From a bacterium (GTDB lineage Bacteria > Bacillota > Sulfobacillia > UBA995), in the NCBI GenBank assembly GCA_031082145.1, contig JAVHLP010000006.1, positions 1 to 64,000 of the forward strand: a DNA stretch of 64,000 nucleotides, read 5' to 3'. This document shows positions 45,600 to 56,946 of the stretch, piece after piece. Position 1 is the stretch's first letter, and each line of letters begins with the position of its first letter. Position numbers and translations under genes: made by a program. A model generated the notes under the pieces. That model ran no database searches, was not told the DNA's origin, and worked only from the letters and a program-made list of their open reading frames with translations.

Positions 45600-47723
45600 T
45601 TGGACGCCTTCTTCATGCCCCGGGGCTGCGCCGTGGTCGGGGCTTCCCGCGACCCCGGCAAACCCGGTCACCAGGTCCTCCGCAACATGCAGGCGGCCGG
45701 CTACCGGGGCCAACTGTACCCGGTGAACCCCCGGGAGAAGGAGATCCTCGGGCTGCCCTGTTACCCCGATCTGCTCTCCATAGAAGGACTGGTGGACCTG
45801 GCCGTCGTCTGCGTTCCCGCCGCCGTCGCCGCCGCCGTACTCGATGACGTCGCTCGCCGGCGGGCTAGTCGGGGAGATCTGGGGGCCCTGATTAGCACGC
45901 CGGGGGGCTATGCGGAGACAGGAACCAACGAAGGACGGACCCGCCAGGCAACCCTGGAGCGATTCTGCCGCGAGCGGGGTGTTCTCCACCTCGGACCCAA
46001 CTGCATCGGCGTCATCGACAACCTCAACCGGGTGGACACCACCTTCCTTCTTGGCACCGCTCACGTCCCCGGTGGCATCAGCTTCATCTCCCAGAGCGGG
46101 GCGTTGGGGGCATGGTTACTCCAGAGCTGGTCGTCCCGCCCCCGCCCGACCGGCTTCAACCGCTTCATCAGCCTGGGCAACATGGTCGGCGTTGACCTGG
46201 TGCAGGCTCTCGAATACCTGGGGGGCGACCCAGCCACAGCGGTGATCGGGCTGTACCTGGAAGGATACGCCGACGGGCGCCTCCTCCTGGAGACCGCCGC
46301 CGCGGTGGACAAGCCCGTGGTGGTCCTCAAGGTGGGGGTCACGCCCGCCGGCCGGACGGCGGCCCAGTCCCACACCGGGGCGCTGGCCGGCGAGGATGAG
46401 CTCTATGATGCCGCCTTCCGCCAGTACGGCCTGGTGCGGGCCAGGACGATGGAGGAACTCATGGACACCCTCCAGGCCTTTGACACCCTGCCCTCCCCCC
46501 GCGGCAACCGGGTGTTCCTGATGACCCATGCCGGCGGTCCCGGGGTATACGCCACCGACGCCCTGGCGGCCCTACCGGAACTCGAGTTCGCCCGGGTGGC
46601 GGACTCCACCCGGCGGGAGTTGGAAACCATACTGCCACCCTTCTCCTCCATCTGCCGGCCCGAGGGGCACCTGGACATGACCGCCTCGGGCACCGTGGAC
46701 CAGCATGCCCGGGCCCTGGAGACCCTGCTGGCGGACGACGGGGTGGACGCGGTACTCCTGCTCGACCTGCCGACCCTCTTCCTGTCGGCCGAGGACCTGG
46801 CGGCAGGACTGGTCCGAGCCTACCGGAGGGCCTCGGCCCGGCTGGATGCTCCCAAGCCCTTCCTGCCCTGCCTGATGGCTGGCAAGTGGGTGGCCCAAGG
46901 CCGTCGCTTGCTGGAGGAGGCGGGGATACCCACCTTTGAGACTCCCGATCGGGCGGCTCGGGCTCTGGTCAACCTATTGCGCCACCGCCGGCTGGGCGAG
47001 GGCGCCCGGCGCACCCTGGCGATGCCTCGCCCGGCCGCCACCCCGGAACCGACCGGCCGGCGGGTCCTGACCGAGCCCGAAGCCTACCGGCGCCTGGAGG
47101 AGCAGGGGATTGCCGTCGCCCGCTGGCGGGAGGCGGGCGATGCCGCGGCGGCGGCCCGGGTGGCGGCCGCGATCGGCTTCCCGGTGGCTCTCAAACTGGT
47201 CTCGCCGGACCTCCCCCACAAGTCCGACGCCGGGGCGGTGGTCCTCGGATTGCGGCGGCCGGAGGAGGTGAGCCGGGCCTGGAGGCAGGCGGAGGTGGCC
47301 GCCCGCGCCCACCTCCCCCGGCTGCGCTTGCGGGGCGCAGTGTTGCAGCGCATGGCCCGCGGTCGGGAGATGATCGTCGGTGGCCTGCGCGACCCCCAGT
47401 TTGGTCCCGTGGTGATGGTTGGCATGGGCGGTGTTCTGGCCGAACACTTCCGGGACGTCGCTTTCCGGCTAGCGCCGGTGGACCATGCGGGAGCCCGCGC
47501 GATGATCGGCGAACTGCAGGGCTTGCCGGTCCTCATGGGGGCCCGGGGTACGCCTCCGGCCGACCTCGATGCGCTGGCGGGGATGGTGGCCGTCGTCTCC
47601 CGCTTCCTGGCATCGGCTACGGACGTGCTGGAGCTGGACCTGAACCCGGTAATGGCCGGCGTCCCGGCCGACGGCTGCCAGGCGGTGGACGCGCTGTTGG
47701 TGGTGACGGAGAGCAGCCGGTAA
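45600..47723 (+). CDS. ADP-forming acyl-CoA synthetase (fused alpha-beta)
   Basis: This enzyme interconverts an acyl-CoA plus ADP and phosphate with the acid, CoA and ATP, conserving energy as ATP in fermenting anaerobes. The 707 aa contain a CoA-binding Rossmann domain (RGCAVVGASRDPGKPG, about 1-130), the succinyl-CoA ligase-like domain with phosphorylatable His258 in QSHTGALAG, and a C-terminal ATP-grasp domain (ALKLVSPDLPHKSDAGAV, about 480-700). TTG 45600 has GCGAGGTGA about 6 nt upstream; GTG 45591 is in frame. Whether acetate, propionate or an aryl acid is the product cannot be read from sequence. Confidence 0.88.
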   Translation: MDAFFMPRGCAVVGASRDPGKPGHQVLRNMQAAGYRGQLYPVNPREKEILGLPCYPDLLSIEGLVDLAVVCVPAAVAAAVLDDVARRRASRGDLGALISTPGGYAETGTNEGRTRQATLERFCRERGVLHLGPNCIGVIDNLNRVDTTFLLGTAHVPGGISFISQSGALGAWLLQSWSSRPRPTGFNRFISLGNMVGVDLVQALEYLGGDPATAVIGLYLEGYADGRLLLETAAAVDKPVVVLKVGVTPAGRTAAQSHTGALAGEDELYDAAFRQYGLVRARTMEELMDTLQAFDTLPSPRGNRVFLMTHAGGPGVYATDALAALPELEFARVADSTRRELETILPPFSSICRPEGHLDMTASGTVDQHARALETLLADDGVDAVLLLDLPTLFLSAEDLAAGLVRAYRRASARLDAPKPFLPCLMAGKWVAQGRRLLEEAGIPTFETPDRAARALVNLLRHRRLGEGARRTLAMPRPAATPEPTGRRVLTEPEAYRRLEEQGIAVARWREAGDAAAAARVAAAIGFPVALKLVSPDLPHKSDAGAVVLGLRRPEEVSRAWRQAEVAARAHLPRLRLRGAVLQRMARGREMIVGGLRDPQFGPVVMVGMGGVLAEHFRDVAFRLAPVDHAGARAMIGELQGLPVLMGARGTPPADLDALAGMVAVVSRFLASATDVLELDLNPVMAGVPADGCQAVDALLVVTESSR

Positions 47724-47726
47724 GGC

Positions 47727-49130
47727 CTACCGCCCCGCCTCCTCCAGGATCGCCCGCACCTTCTGGCCTGCGTCCCGCAAGGCTTCGGCGGGGGTCTTCT
47801 CCCCGCGCAGGGCCAGGCCGAGTTCCACCTGGACGGCGGTGTCGATGCGGGGCCACTCGGGGTGGGCAGGGGTCGCCTGAGCCCAGGCGGCCATCTCCAG
47901 TGCGCGGCCGAGGGCAGGGTTGCCGGCAAAGGGCGCCAGGCCGGCCACCGATGGCCGGGCCGGCAGTGCCGAGTGAGCCACCGCCAGCAGGTGCTGCTGG
48001 TGGGCAGAGGCCAGGAAGTTGCCCAGTTCCATGGTCACCCTACGGCGGCGGGCGGCCATGGCCAATCCCTGGCCCCGATCCTGGGCGAGGACGGCGAACG
48101 CGGTCACCCGCCCCAGGGTGACCGGCAAGCCCGTCGATCCCAGCGGGTACTCGGCCACCTCAAGATCGACCCCAAAGGGGTCTCCACCCTGGCAGGTCAG
48201 AATGGCCCAGGTAGAGAAGGGCTGGATGGCTATTGCCTGGCGGTCGCCGAGGGCGAAGTCCCGGAACAGCCGCCCGGTGGCCGTCGTTCCCGTGTCCGGA
48301 TGGGCCGTTCCCTCCGCCACCAACTCCACCAGACGGGTTAGAGCCTCCACCGCGGTGGGGTACAGCGTATACCTGGACAGGTCCGGGCTCAGCGGCCGGG
48401 CGCCGTCAAGATACAGGAAGGGCCAGAGTTCAGGGCAGCCACGCAGGGCGGGTACGGCGAAGCCCCAGACGTCGGTGGCGCCGTCGCCATCCCGGTCGAA
48501 GGTCAGCTTCCGAGCCGCTTCGACGAACTCTTCCCAGGTCCAGCGGCCGTTCTGGGGCAACGGCACGCCCCGCTCGGCAAAGAGCTCCCGGTTGAGGAGC
48601 ATGACCGGCAGGTCCAGGTGCACGGGGAAGCCTACCAGCCGGCGGCCAATACGGACGGCGTCCAGCGCGGCCGGGTAAAAATCGGTCTGGTCCTCAAGGA
48701 AGCGATCGACGGCTTCCAGCAGACCCCTCCCCCACCAGGTGAGGGGGACCCCGTCGCCCAGGCCCGTATCCAGGGGGGCCAGATCCGGCAGGTCGGCCGG
48801 ATCGGTTGCCCGCTGGAGAGCCCCGGCCAGATCCGGCCAGTTCATCTCCACCAGTTGAACTTGAACGCCGGGATGTAGAGCCTGGAACTCGGCCAGGACT
48901 CCCTTGAGCCAGGAGAACCGATCCCCGGGGGTCCACCGGGGGTCGTGACCGGGCTGTCCCGGAAGGGGGTTGGGCCAGCGGGGGCCGTCCCAGACCACTA
49001 TCGTCAAGGGTTCGGCCGGGCCCCGGCAGGCGGCGACCAGCAGCGCCACTCCGAGCAAGACGGCTGCCCAACGCAGGTTTGCTCTCCCCCCGGCAGCTGC
49101 TTTCGCCAGACACCATATATTTCCTGCCAC
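47727..49130 (-). CDS. ABC-type solute-binding lipoprotein (extracellular binding protein family 1)
   Basis: A sugar-type periplasmic/extracellular binding protein anchored by lipid. Near the N-terminus is a hydrophobic stretch ending in the lipobox LVAAC, and the domain contains [47 protein letters not shown] and [14 protein letters not shown]. The start is unclear. GTG at 49130 gives a usable signal peptide; a CTG at 49076 has the best SD (GGGGGGAG); an ATG at 49175 lies in the uvrB promoter. No permease or ATPase gene is adjacent. Gene and uvrB are divergent, and the 5' end overlaps the LexA box region. Confidence 0.8.
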   Translation of the reverse strand: MAGNIWCLAKAAAGGRANLRWAAVLLGVALLVAACRGPAEPLTIVVWDGPRWPNPLPGQPGHDPRWTPGDRFSWLKGVLAEFQALHPGVQVQLVEMNWPDLAGALQRATDPADLPDLAPLDTGLGDGVPLTWWGRGLLEAVDRFLEDQTDFYPAALDAVRIGRRLVGFPVHLDLPVMLLNRELFAERGVPLPQNGRWTWEEFVEAARKLTFDRDGDGATDVWGFAVPALRGCPELWPFLYLDGARPLSPDLSRYTLYPTAVEALTRLVELVAEGTAHPDTGTTATGRLFRDFALGDRQAIAIQPFSTWAILTCQGGDPFGVDLEVAEYPLGSTGLPVTLGRVTAFAVLAQDRGQGLAMAARRRRVTMELGNFLASAHQQHLLAVAHSALPARPSVAGLAPFAGNPALGRALEMAAWAQATPAHPEWPRIDTAVQVELGLALRGEKTPAEALRDAGQKVRAILEEAGR

Positions 49131-49131
49131 T

Positions 49132-49143
49132 GAACATATGTTC
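49132..49143 (+). promoter_or_regulatory. LexA (SOS) box of uvrB
   Basis: GAACATATGTTC is a perfect palindrome matching the Gram-positive LexA site GAAC-N4-GTTC. It lies 22 bp upstream of the uvrB -10 and overlaps the -35 region, so LexA would block uvrB transcription. Confidence 0.85.
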
Positions 49144-49161
49144 GCCTTTGGCGCCGGGGTG

Positions 49162-49170
49162 TGGTATAAT
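49162..49170 (+). promoter_or_regulatory. Extended -10 promoter of uvrB
   Basis: TGGTATAAT with a perfect -10 TATAAT (49165-49170) and TG extension. The -35 is weak (TTCGCC, 49141-49146, 18-bp spacing) and shares bases with the LexA box. Confidence 0.65.
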
Positions 49171-49204
49171 CTCATTGATCCCGGTTCCCGAGAAGGTGAC
49201 GGCG

Positions 49205-51205
49205 ATGGGCTCGTTCGACCTCAAGGCGCCCTTCAAACCCAGCGGTGACCAGCCCGCGGCGATCGAGCGGCTGGTGGCAGCAGTCGAGGAAGGGCATCGT
49301 CACGTGGTGCTGCTGGGGGTGACCGGGAGCGGCAAGACCTTCACGGTAGCCAACCTGGTGGCCAGGATCAAGCGGCCCACGCTGGTCATATCCCACAACA
49401 AGACGCTGGCCGCCCAATTGTGCGGGGAGTTCAAGGAATTCTTCCCCGAGAGCGCGGTGGAGTACTTCGTCTCCTACTACGACTACTACCAGCCCGAGGC
49501 CTACTTGCCCCAGACCGACACCTTCATCGAGAAGGAGGCCTTGATAAACGACGAGATTGACAAGCTGCGCCATTCCGCCACCTCAGCGCTGCTGGAGCGG
49601 CGGGATGTCCTGGTGGTTGCCAGCGTCTCCTGTATCTACGGCCTGGGTTCGCCCGCCGACTATCGCCAGCTCATGCTCTCGTTGCGGGTCGGCCGGGAGC
49701 TGGACCGCGATCAGGTTCTCCGGGACCTGGTACAAGTGCAGTACCAGAGGAACGACGTCAGCCTGGTCCGGGGCAGTTTCCGGGTCCGGGGCGACGCCCT
49801 GGAGATCTTGCCCGCCGGTTCGGGTGAGAAAGCCCTGCGGGTGGAGTTCTTCGGCGATGAAGTGGAGCGGATCGCCGAGATCGACGTGTTGACGGGGGAG
49901 GTGCTGGGGTACCGCGAGCACGTCGCCATCTACCCCGCCAGTCACTACGCGACCATGCAGGACAAGCTCCGGTGGGCCGCCGAGGCCATTGAAGTCGAGT
50001 TGGTGGAACGCCTCGCCTGGCTCCGCGGCCGGGGCCGACTCGTAGAGGCGCAGCGGCTGGAGACGAGAACCCGGCATGACCTGGAGATGATCCGGGAGGC
50101 GGGCTACTGCGCCGGCATTGAGAACTACTCCCGGTACTTGACGGGGCGCCAGCCCGGCGAGCGGCCCTACACCCTGATGGACTTCTTTCCCCGGGACTTG
50201 CTGGTGGTGGTGGACGAGTCGCACCAGACCATCCCCCAGATCCGGGCCATGTACCATGGGGATCGATCGCGAAAGGAGTCTCTGGTGGAACACGGTTTCC
50301 GGCTCCCCTCGGCCTACGACAACCGCCCCCTGACCTTCGAGGAGTTCGAGGCCCAGGTGGGTCAGGTCGTGTACATCTCGGCCACCCCCGGCCCGTACGA
50401 ACGGGAACGGGCGGGAGTGGTGGTGGAACAGATAGTCCGGCCGACGGGCCTGGTCGATCCGGCAGTCGAGGTCCGGCCCACCGCCGGGCAGATCGACGAC
50501 CTGGTAGGAGAACTCCGGGGCCGCGTCCGGGCGGGCGAACGGGCCCTGGTCACCACCCTCACCAAGAAACTGGCCGAGGACCTGACCGACTACCTGACCG
50601 ACGTTGGGATCAAGGCCCGTTACCTCCATTCGGAAGTGGACACCCTGGAACGGATGGAGATTCTCCGGGACCTGCGGCTCGGCAGCTTCGACGTTCTGGT
50701 CGGCATTAACCTGCTACGCGAGGGTCTGGACCTTCCCGAAGTCTCGCTGGTGGCCATCCTGGATGCCGACCGCGAGGGCTACCTGAGATCCGCCACTTCC
50801 CTGATCCAGACTACCGGCCGGGCCGCCCGCAACGTCAACGGGAAAGTGGTCATGTACGCGGATACGATGACCGATTCCATGCGGCAGGCCATCGCCGAGA
50901 CCGAGCGGCGCCGCAGTATCCAGGGCGAGCACAACCGGCGGCATGGGATCACCCCGGAGACCGTCCGCAAGGCGGTACGGGAGGTGATCCAGGCCACCCG
51001 GGTGGCGGAGCGGAAGTCTGTCTACTTGCCGGAGGATCTCAGCCGGCTGAACCGGCGGGAGATCCCCGGCCTCATCGAGCGGCTGCACAAGGAGATGAAG
51101 GAAGCCTCCCGACGGCTTGAGTTCGAGCGGGCGGCCGATCTCAGGGACATGATCTTCGAGCTCGAGGAACTGGCCCGGCGACCGGAGAGGAGAACGGGGG
51201 CTTGA
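49205..51205 (+). CDS. uvrB: Excinuclease ABC subunit B
   Basis: UvrB is the damage-verifying helicase of nucleotide excision repair. The 666-residue protein has Walker A GVTGSGKT (38-45), the beta-hairpin region [17 protein letters not shown], helicase motifs VVDESHQT and QTTGRAARN, and a C-terminal UVR motif for UvrC ([17 protein letters not shown]). ATG 49205 follows AAGGTGA; a longer in-frame start would lie upstream of the promoter. Transcription should be SOS-induced through the LexA box. Confidence 0.97.
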   Translation: MGSFDLKAPFKPSGDQPAAIERLVAAVEEGHRHVVLLGVTGSGKTFTVANLVARIKRPTLVISHNKTLAAQLCGEFKEFFPESAVEYFVSYYDYYQPEAYLPQTDTFIEKEALINDEIDKLRHSATSALLERRDVLVVASVSCIYGLGSPADYRQLMLSLRVGRELDRDQVLRDLVQVQYQRNDVSLVRGSFRVRGDALEILPAGSGEKALRVEFFGDEVERIAEIDVLTGEVLGYREHVAIYPASHYATMQDKLRWAAEAIEVELVERLAWLRGRGRLVEAQRLETRTRHDLEMIREAGYCAGIENYSRYLTGRQPGERPYTLMDFFPRDLLVVVDESHQTIPQIRAMYHGDRSRKESLVEHGFRLPSAYDNRPLTFEEFEAQVGQVVYISATPGPYERERAGVVVEQIVRPTGLVDPAVEVRPTAGQIDDLVGELRGRVRAGERALVTTLTKKLAEDLTDYLTDVGIKARYLHSEVDTLERMEILRDLRLGSFDVLVGINLLREGLDLPEVSLVAILDADREGYLRSATSLIQTTGRAARNVNGKVVMYADTMTDSMRQAIAETERRRSIQGEHNRRHGITPETVRKAVREVIQATRVAERKSVYLPEDLSRLNRREIPGLIERLHKEMKEASRRLEFERAADLRDMIFELEELARRPERRTGA

Positions 51206-54045
51206 GCGACCGCATCATCATCCGCGGAGCGCGGCAACACAACCTCAAGAACATCGATTTGGAGCTCCCGCGGGACAGCCTGGTGGTCATCACCGGACTC
51301 TCCGGGTCGGGCAAGAGCTCGTTGGCCCTGGACACGATCTACGCCGAGGGCCAGCGGCGCTACGTGGAATCGCTGTCCGCCTATGCCCGTCAGTTCCTGG
51401 GCCAGATGAACAAGCCCGACGTCGACTACATCAGCGGTCTGTCGCCGGCCATCTGCATCGACCAGCGCAGCGCCGGGCGCAATCCCCGGTCCACGGTGGC
51501 TACGGTTACCGAGATCTACGATTACCTGCGGCTCTTGTACGCCCGCATTGGCAGGCCGCATTGCCCCCAGTGCGGGCGGCCTATCAGCCAGCAGACGGTG
51601 GACCAGGTAGTCGACCAGTTGACGGCCTTGCCCGCCGGCACCCGGGTACATCTTCTGGCGCCGCTGGTGAGGGGGCGCAAGGGCGAGCACGAGCGGGTAC
51701 TGGAGGATGCCCGCCGGGCGGGCTACGTTCGCGTCCGCGTCGACGGCGAGGTGCTGGAGGCAGCCTCCGCGATCCAGCTCGACAAGCAGAAGAAACACAC
51801 CATCGAAGTGGTGGTGGACCGGCTGGTGATCCGGGAGGGCATCGCGCGCCGGCTGGCCGACTCGGTCGAGGCGGCCATGAAGCTGTCCGGGGGCCTTGTC
51901 CTGGCCGACACCGGCGAGGGGGAGATCCTCTTCAGCCAGCGTTTCGCCTGTGCCGAGTGCGGCGTGAGCCTTGAGGAACTGTCCCCGCGAATGTTCTCCT
52001 TCAATAGCCCCTATGGCGCCTGCCCTACCTGTCACGGTCTGGGCACCCGGATGGAGATCGACCCCGACCTCGTCATCCCCGATCGGCGCAAGACCGTTGA
52101 CGACGGCGCCATCGCTCCCTGGAGCAGGGGCAATCATACGTACTACCCGCAACTGCTGGAGGCCGTGGCCGCCCACTACGGATTCCCTACCGACCGCCCG
52201 ATGGCCGACCTCGATCGGCGGCACATCGAGATCCTGCTCCACGGTTCGGGGGGAGAGAGCATCCGGTTTCGCTACTTGAATCCTTACGGCCGGGTGCGGC
52301 AGTGGAAGGTGGCTTTTGAGGGGGTCATCCCCAACCTGGAGCGCCGGTACCGCGAAGCCCAGAGCGACGGGGTGCGGCTGGAGATCGAGGAGTACATGAG
52401 CACCACCCCTTGCCCGTCCTGCCGGGGCGCCCGGCTGAAGCCGGCGACCCTGGCGGTCCGGGTCGGCGGGCTGTCGATCGCTGAGTTGGCAGCATCATCG
52501 GTCACGGCGGCGCGGGAGTTCTTCCGGCGGCTGGAGCTCGGCGATCGGGACCGGCTCATAGCCCGCCAGGTGCTCAAGGAGATCGATGCCCGGCTGGGTT
52601 TCCTGGGCAATGTGGGCTTGGGCTACCTCACTCTGGACCGGCCGGCCGCCACCCTGGCCGGAGGCGAGGCCCAGCGCATCCGCCTGGCCACCCAGATTGG
52701 TTCCAGCCTGGTCGGGGTCCTCTACGTCCTCGACGAGCCCAGTGTGGGTCTGCACCAGCGCGACAACCTGCGGCTGCTGGACACCCTGCGGGCGCTGCGC
52801 GATCTGGGCAACACCGTCATTGTGGTCGAGCACGACGAGGAGACCATCCGGTCCGCCGACCACATCGTGGACATCGGTCCGGGGGCCGGAGAGCACGGGG
52901 GAAGGGTGGTCGCCCAGGGAAGCCTGCCCGACATCCTGGCCTGCCCGGAGTCTATTACCGGGCAGTATCTCTCCCGCCGGCTGGAGATACCCCTGCCCGG
53001 GCGGCGCCGGCCGGCCGGCGAGAAGCGGTTGGTGGTCCGCGGAGCCCGGCAGCATAACCTCAAGGACATCGATGTCAGCTTCCCGCTGGGGTTGCTGGTG
53101 GCCGTCACCGGAGTCAGCGGCAGCGGGAAGTCCACGCTGGTCAACGAGATCCTCTACCGCCGGCTGGCGCAGGTTCTCAACGGCGCCCGTAGCCGGCCCG
53201 GCGATCACCGGGCAGTAGACGGGACCGAGCACCTGGAGAAGGTGGTCGACATCGACCAGTCCCCCATCGGCCGGACCCCCCGATCCAACCCGGCCACCTA
53301 CACCGGGGCTTTCGACTTCATCCGGGAGTCCTTCGCCCAGACGGCGGAGGCGCGGGTGCGAGGCTACCGGCCGGGGCGCTTCTCCTTCAACGTCCGCGGG
53401 GGCCGCTGCGAGGCGTGCCGGGGCGACGGCATCATCAAGATCGAAATGCACTTCCTGCCCGACGTCTACGTCCCTTGCGAGATCTGCAAGGGCCAGCGGT
53501 ACAACCGGGAGACGCTGGAGGTCCGCTACAAGGGCCGTACCATAGCCGAGGTTCTCCAGATGACGGTGGAGGAGGCCCTGGAGTTCTTCCGGCCCATCCC
53601 GCGCATCCGCCGCAAGCTCCAGACCTTACACGACGTCGGATTGGACTACATCCGGCTCGGGCAGCCGGCCACCACCCTGTCGGGAGGCGAGGCCCAGCGC
53701 GTCAAACTGGCCACCGAGTTGTCTCGCCGGTCCAACGGCAAGACCCTCTATATCCTGGACGAGCCCACAACCGGGCTGCACCTGGCCGACATTCACCGCC
53801 TGCTGGAGGTGCTAAACCGGCTGGTCGAAGCCGGCGACACGGTGCTGGTGATCGAACACAACCTGGAGGTCATCGCCAGTGCCGACTGGGTGGTGGATCT
53901 CGGGCCCGAGGGGGGCGATGCCGGCGGCCGGGTGGTGGCCGAGGGATCGCCGGAGCGGGTGGCCGAGATGCCGGGATCCCACACCGGGCGGTTCCTGCGG
54001 GAGCGATTGGCCCGCCGGCCGGCCCTGGCGGCGGCCGAGCGGTGA
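51202..54045 (+). CDS. uvrA: Excinuclease ABC subunit A
   Basis: UvrA is the damage-sensing dimeric ATPase. The 947 aa contain two ABC modules: Walker [10 protein letters not shown] (32-40) and GVSGSGKST (637-645), each with its signature ([26 protein letters not shown]). The zinc-finger cysteines ([32 protein letters not shown]) are present. TTG 51202 overlaps the uvrB stop as TTGA, the usual coupling in this cluster. Confidence 0.97.
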   Translation: MSDRIIIRGARQHNLKNIDLELPRDSLVVITGLSGSGKSSLALDTIYAEGQRRYVESLSAYARQFLGQMNKPDVDYISGLSPAICIDQRSAGRNPRSTVATVTEIYDYLRLLYARIGRPHCPQCGRPISQQTVDQVVDQLTALPAGTRVHLLAPLVRGRKGEHERVLEDARRAGYVRVRVDGEVLEAASAIQLDKQKKHTIEVVVDRLVIREGIARRLADSVEAAMKLSGGLVLADTGEGEILFSQRFACAECGVSLEELSPRMFSFNSPYGACPTCHGLGTRMEIDPDLVIPDRRKTVDDGAIAPWSRGNHTYYPQLLEAVAAHYGFPTDRPMADLDRRHIEILLHGSGGESIRFRYLNPYGRVRQWKVAFEGVIPNLERRYREAQSDGVRLEIEEYMSTTPCPSCRGARLKPATLAVRVGGLSIAELAASSVTAAREFFRRLELGDRDRLIARQVLKEIDARLGFLGNVGLGYLTLDRPAATLAGGEAQRIRLATQIGSSLVGVLYVLDEPSVGLHQRDNLRLLDTLRALRDLGNTVIVVEHDEETIRSADHIVDIGPGAGEHGGRVVAQGSLPDILACPESITGQYLSRRLEIPLPGRRRPAGEKRLVVRGARQHNLKDIDVSFPLGLLVAVTGVSGSGKSTLVNEILYRRLAQVLNGARSRPGDHRAVDGTEHLEKVVDIDQSPIGRTPRSNPATYTGAFDFIRESFAQTAEARVRGYRPGRFSFNVRGGRCEACRGDGIIKIEMHFLPDVYVPCEICKGQRYNRETLEVRYKGRTIAEVLQMTVEEALEFFRPIPRIRRKLQTLHDVGLDYIRLGQPATTLSGGEAQRVKLATELSRRSNGKTLYILDEPTTGLHLADIHRLLEVLNRLVEAGDTVLVIEHNLEVIASADWVVDLGPEGGDAGGRVVAEGSPERVAEMPGSHTGRFLRERLARRPALAAAER

Positions 54046-55880
54046 ACGGGGAACTCAGGGAACAGGCTGCCGGGCTGCCGGATCGGCCCGGAGTCTACCT
54101 GTTCCTGAACGAAACGGGCGAACCCCTGTATGTGGGGAAGGCTGCCTCGCTGAGGGAGCGTGTGCGCAGCTACTTCCAGAAGGGCGCGGCGGCCCGCACC
54201 CGGCTGATGTTGTCGCGGGCCGCCGCCCTGGACTACATCGCCACCGACTCCGAGACGGAAGCCCTCATCCTGGAATGCAATCTCATCAAGAAGCACCGGC
54301 CCAGCTTCAACGTACGGCTGCGGGACGACAAGCACTTCCCCTACCTCAGGGTGGGACTGCACCAGGAGTGGCCGGCAGTCTCGGTGGTCCGGAGCGTCGC
54401 CCGCGACGGCGCCCGTTACTTCGGTCCCTACACCCGCCCGCAGGCCCTGGCGGAGACGGTACGAGCCGTGCGCCGCGTCTTTCCCTTTCGAACCTGCAGT
54501 GATCACCGGTTGGCCACCACCCGCCGTCCCTGCCTGCACTATGATCTGGGCCGGTGTCCCGCCCCCTGCGGGGGGACGGTCACCCCCGAGGACTACCAGG
54601 CCAGCATCAGGGAGTTGTGCCTGTTTCTGGAGGGGCGCGGGGGCCACGTCCTGAAGCGCCTGCGGGAGCGGATGGAGGGGGCGGCGGAGAGACTGGACTT
54701 CGAGAAGGCGGCCGCGTTGAGGGACCAGCTCCGGTCGGCCGAACAGGTGGTCGAGCGCCAGAAGATGATATCGCCGGCCGGGGAAGACCTGGACGCCTTG
54801 GGCGTGGCTCAGGAAGGAGAAGAGGCCTGCGTCCAGGTCTTCCTGGTCCGGGATGGTAAGCTGGTAGGCCGGGAGAACTTCCTCCTGAGCACCGGCGGGG
54901 CCTCGCCGGCCGACATCGTGGCAGCCTTCCTGAAGCAACATTATGCGGAGGTCTCCTCGGTACCCCCCCTGATTCTGGTTCCCGTTAACGTGCCCCCGGG
55001 TGAGCGCCGGCTGATCGAGGAGTGGCTGGCCGGCCGCCGCGGCGCCCGGGTACGGGTGGCGCGGCCGGTGAGAGGGGCCAAACGGGGCATGGTCGAGCTG
55101 GCCGCCGGCAACGCGGGCCTGGCTCTGGAGGAGGCCGGGGCAGCCGGGCGCAGGGAGGACGAACTCACCACCGGCGCGGTGGTGGAGTTGGGCCGGGTAC
55201 TGAATCTGGAGCGTCCCCCGGCCAGGATCGAGGCTTTTGACGTCTCGGGCTTCCAGGGGAGGGAAGTGGTGGCCTCGATGGTGGTCTTCGAGGATGGCCG
55301 TCCCCGCAAGGAAGGCTACCGCTGTTACCGTATCCGGGGCCCGGACCGGCGCGACGACTACCGGATGCTGCAAGAGGCTCTTCACCGGCGCTACCGGCGG
55401 GCGGTGTCCCTGCCGGACCTGGTGATGGTGGACGGGGGGCGTGGACACCTCGCAGCCACCCGAGAGGTGCTGGAGCACCTTGGTCTCGGCCACCTCCCCA
55501 CGGTGGCCTTGGCCAAGGAACGGGAGCACCTGTACGTGCCCGGCCGGGAGGAACCCCTGGCCCTGGGTGACGCCTCACCGGCCCTGCGCTTGCTCCGGCG
55601 GGTGCGGGACGAGGCTCACCGTTTCGCCGTCGCCTATCATCGCCGGCTGAGGGGGCGGGGCGCCACGCGCTCGGGGCTGGACGGGGCCCCGGGGATCGGC
55701 CCCGCCCGGCGCAAGGCCTTGCTGCGCCACTTCGGATCCCTGGCCGCCATCCGGAAGGCGGCGACGGAAGAGCTGGCCCGGGCGCCCGGGATGGGCTCCC
55801 GGCTGGCACAAGAGCTGTACCGCTATCTACATCCGAAAACCGAAGGGGGAAGCGGCAATGGAGGATCACCGCAAGCGTAG
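54042..55880 (+). CDS. uvrC: Excinuclease ABC subunit C
   Basis: UvrC makes both incisions around the lesion. The 612-residue protein has the N-terminal GIY-YIG nuclease ([18 protein letters not shown]), a UVR motif ([16 protein letters not shown]) near residues 205-240, an RNase-H-like C-terminal nuclease ([18 protein letters not shown]) and tandem helix-hairpin-helix motifs ([19 protein letters not shown]). GTG 54042 overlaps the uvrA stop. The end overlaps ogt by 23 nt. Confidence 0.96.
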   Translation: MNGELREQAAGLPDRPGVYLFLNETGEPLYVGKAASLRERVRSYFQKGAAARTRLMLSRAAALDYIATDSETEALILECNLIKKHRPSFNVRLRDDKHFPYLRVGLHQEWPAVSVVRSVARDGARYFGPYTRPQALAETVRAVRRVFPFRTCSDHRLATTRRPCLHYDLGRCPAPCGGTVTPEDYQASIRELCLFLEGRGGHVLKRLRERMEGAAERLDFEKAAALRDQLRSAEQVVERQKMISPAGEDLDALGVAQEGEEACVQVFLVRDGKLVGRENFLLSTGGASPADIVAAFLKQHYAEVSSVPPLILVPVNVPPGERRLIEEWLAGRRGARVRVARPVRGAKRGMVELAAGNAGLALEEAGAAGRREDELTTGAVVELGRVLNLERPPARIEAFDVSGFQGREVVASMVVFEDGRPRKEGYRCYRIRGPDRRDDYRMLQEALHRRYRRAVSLPDLVMVDGGRGHLAATREVLEHLGLGHLPTVALAKEREHLYVPGREEPLALGDASPALRLLRRVRDEAHRFAVAYHRRLRGRGATRSGLDGAPGIGPARRKALLRHFGSLAAIRKAATEELARAPGMGSRLAQELYRYLHPKTEGGSGNGGSPQA

Positions 55881-56379
55881 CCGTTCCCGGAGGTCCGCCC
55901 CGGCGAGCCATGACTCGGCGTGGAGAGTTTTCCCCACTCCCCTGGGCTCCTTCACCGTAGAGTACCGGGAACGCGGTGTCACCCGGGTGCTCTTGCCGGG
56001 GCAACAACCCAGGCCGCCCGCGGCCACCGGTCCCTGCCCGGCCTTTCTGGTGGACCTGGAACGGGAACTGGACCGTTATTTCGCCGGCCAGCGGGTAGCC
56101 TTCACGGTTCCGTTGCTCCTGGAAGGAATGACCCCTTTCCAGACCCGGGTCCTGGAGGAGTGTCGCGGCATAGGCCACGGCGAGGTGCGCACCTATGGCT
56201 GGCTCGCCACCCGGGCTGGCCGGCCCGGGGCGGCGCGGGCGGTGGGTCAGGTCATGGCCCGCAACCCGGTGCCCCTGCTGATTCCCTGCCACCGCGTAGT
56301 CGCGGCCGGGGGCGGCCTGGGCGGGTTCGGTGGCGGTCTCGCCCTGAAGGCTCGGCTGTTGGCCATCGAGGGCCGCTAG
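55858..56379 (+). CDS. ogt: Methylated-DNA-protein cysteine methyltransferase
   Basis: This suicide enzyme removes alkyl groups from O6-alkylguanine. It has 173 aa, with the acceptor Cys144 in the invariant PCHRVV and the helix-turn-helix GEVRTYGWLATRAGRPGAAR before it. The N-terminal 20 residues are basic and Ser/Arg-rich, outside the conserved fold. ATG 55858 lies inside the uvrC end with GGGGGAAG upstream. Its place in the uvr operon suggests that it shares SOS induction. Confidence 0.93.
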   Translation: MEDHRKRSRSRRSAPASHDSAWRVFPTPLGSFTVEYRERGVTRVLLPGQQPRPPAATGPCPAFLVDLERELDRYFAGQRVAFTVPLLLEGMTPFQTRVLEECRGIGHGEVRTYGWLATRAGRPGAARAVGQVMARNPVPLLIPCHRVVAAGGGLGGFGGGLALKARLLAIEGR

Positions 56380-56400
56380 CAGGTCCGTTCCATGCCCACG

Positions 56401-56437
56401 GAGGGGAGCCTCCTTTTCCCGAGGCTCCCCTCACATT
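56401..56437 (+). terminator. Terminator of the uvrBAC-ogt operon
   Basis: GAGGGGAGCCTC (56401-56412) pairs perfectly with GAGGCTCCCCTC (56421-56432) around an 8-nt loop; ACATTTT follows. Confidence 0.8.
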
Positions 56438-56452
56438 TTCCCAGGGGGCCCC

Positions 56453-56481
56453 TTGACATCTGGGGGAATGCAGCCTAAACT
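56453..56481 (+). promoter_or_regulatory. Sigma-A promoter of the DUF2089/SHOCT operon
   Basis: A perfect -35 TTGACA (56453-56458), 17-bp spacer and -10 TAAACT (56476-56481). It has the same flanks and spacing as the promoter at 61172-61200. Confidence 0.8.
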
Positions 56482-56499
56482 TAAGGTGATCCCTTAACG

Positions 56500-56518
56500 A
56501 TATCAAGGCTAACCTCAA
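56500..56518 (+). promoter_or_regulatory. Putative operator or leader element, copy 1
   Basis: ATATCAAGG, 4 nt (CTAA), CCTCAA. It starts 18 nt after the -10, so it lies within the first 30 nt of the transcript or downstream promoter DNA. The same element at the same distance is found at 61219-61237. Confidence 0.5.
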
Positions 56519-56544
56519 ACATGTTGGGAAGGGGGGGTAAACCC

Positions 56545-56934
56545 TTGGAACGCACCCATCGCCGGTCGGTGCTGGGAAAGTGCCCTGTCTGCGGTGAAGG
56601 CCTGGAGGTAACCCGGCTGCAGTGCTCCTACTGCGAGACTGGGGTGGACGGGCGGTTTCAGCCCTGCAAGTTCTGCCTCCTGAACCGGGACCAGAAGGAC
56701 TTCATCGAAATCTTCATCAGGTCCCGCGGCAACATCAAGGAAGTCGAGAGGGAGCTCGGCATCTCCTATCCGACGGTTCGGGGGCGACTTGACGCCGTTA
56801 TCGAGGCCCTCGGGTACAAGGTTGATCGCTCGGAGCTGGAAGACCGGAACCGGAGGCGCAAGGAGATCCTGGACGCGCTGAACCGGGGCGAGATGAACCC
56901 GGAACAAGCCATCAAGGAACTCCGGCAGGGATAG
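56545..56934 (+). CDS. DUF2089 zinc-ribbon/HTH protein, probable regulator
   Basis: A 129-residue protein. The N-terminus has a zinc ribbon (CPVCGEGLEVTRLQCSYCET) with a further CKFC. A helix-turn-helix follows (GNIKEVERELGISYPTVRGR, about residues 63-90). A C-terminal helical module (RRKEILDALNRGEMNPEQAI) is the SHOCT-like module shared with other proteins of this operon. These features match DUF2089, which I take to be a DNA-binding regulator of the operon it heads. TTG 56545 has a seven-G SD 7 nt upstream; ATG 56521 would include the SD in the coding region. Confidence 0.85.
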   Translation: MERTHRRSVLGKCPVCGEGLEVTRLQCSYCETGVDGRFQPCKFCLLNRDQKDFIEIFIRSRGNIKEVERELGISYPTVRGRLDAVIEALGYKVDRSELEDRNRRRKEILDALNRGEMNPEQAIKELRQG

Positions 56935-56946
56935 GGGGTGACCGCT

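Noticed and set aside
53793-55529. 578-codon - strand open frame opposite uvrA/uvrC
   Set aside because: Antisense of well-supported uvr genes with no domain or start signal.
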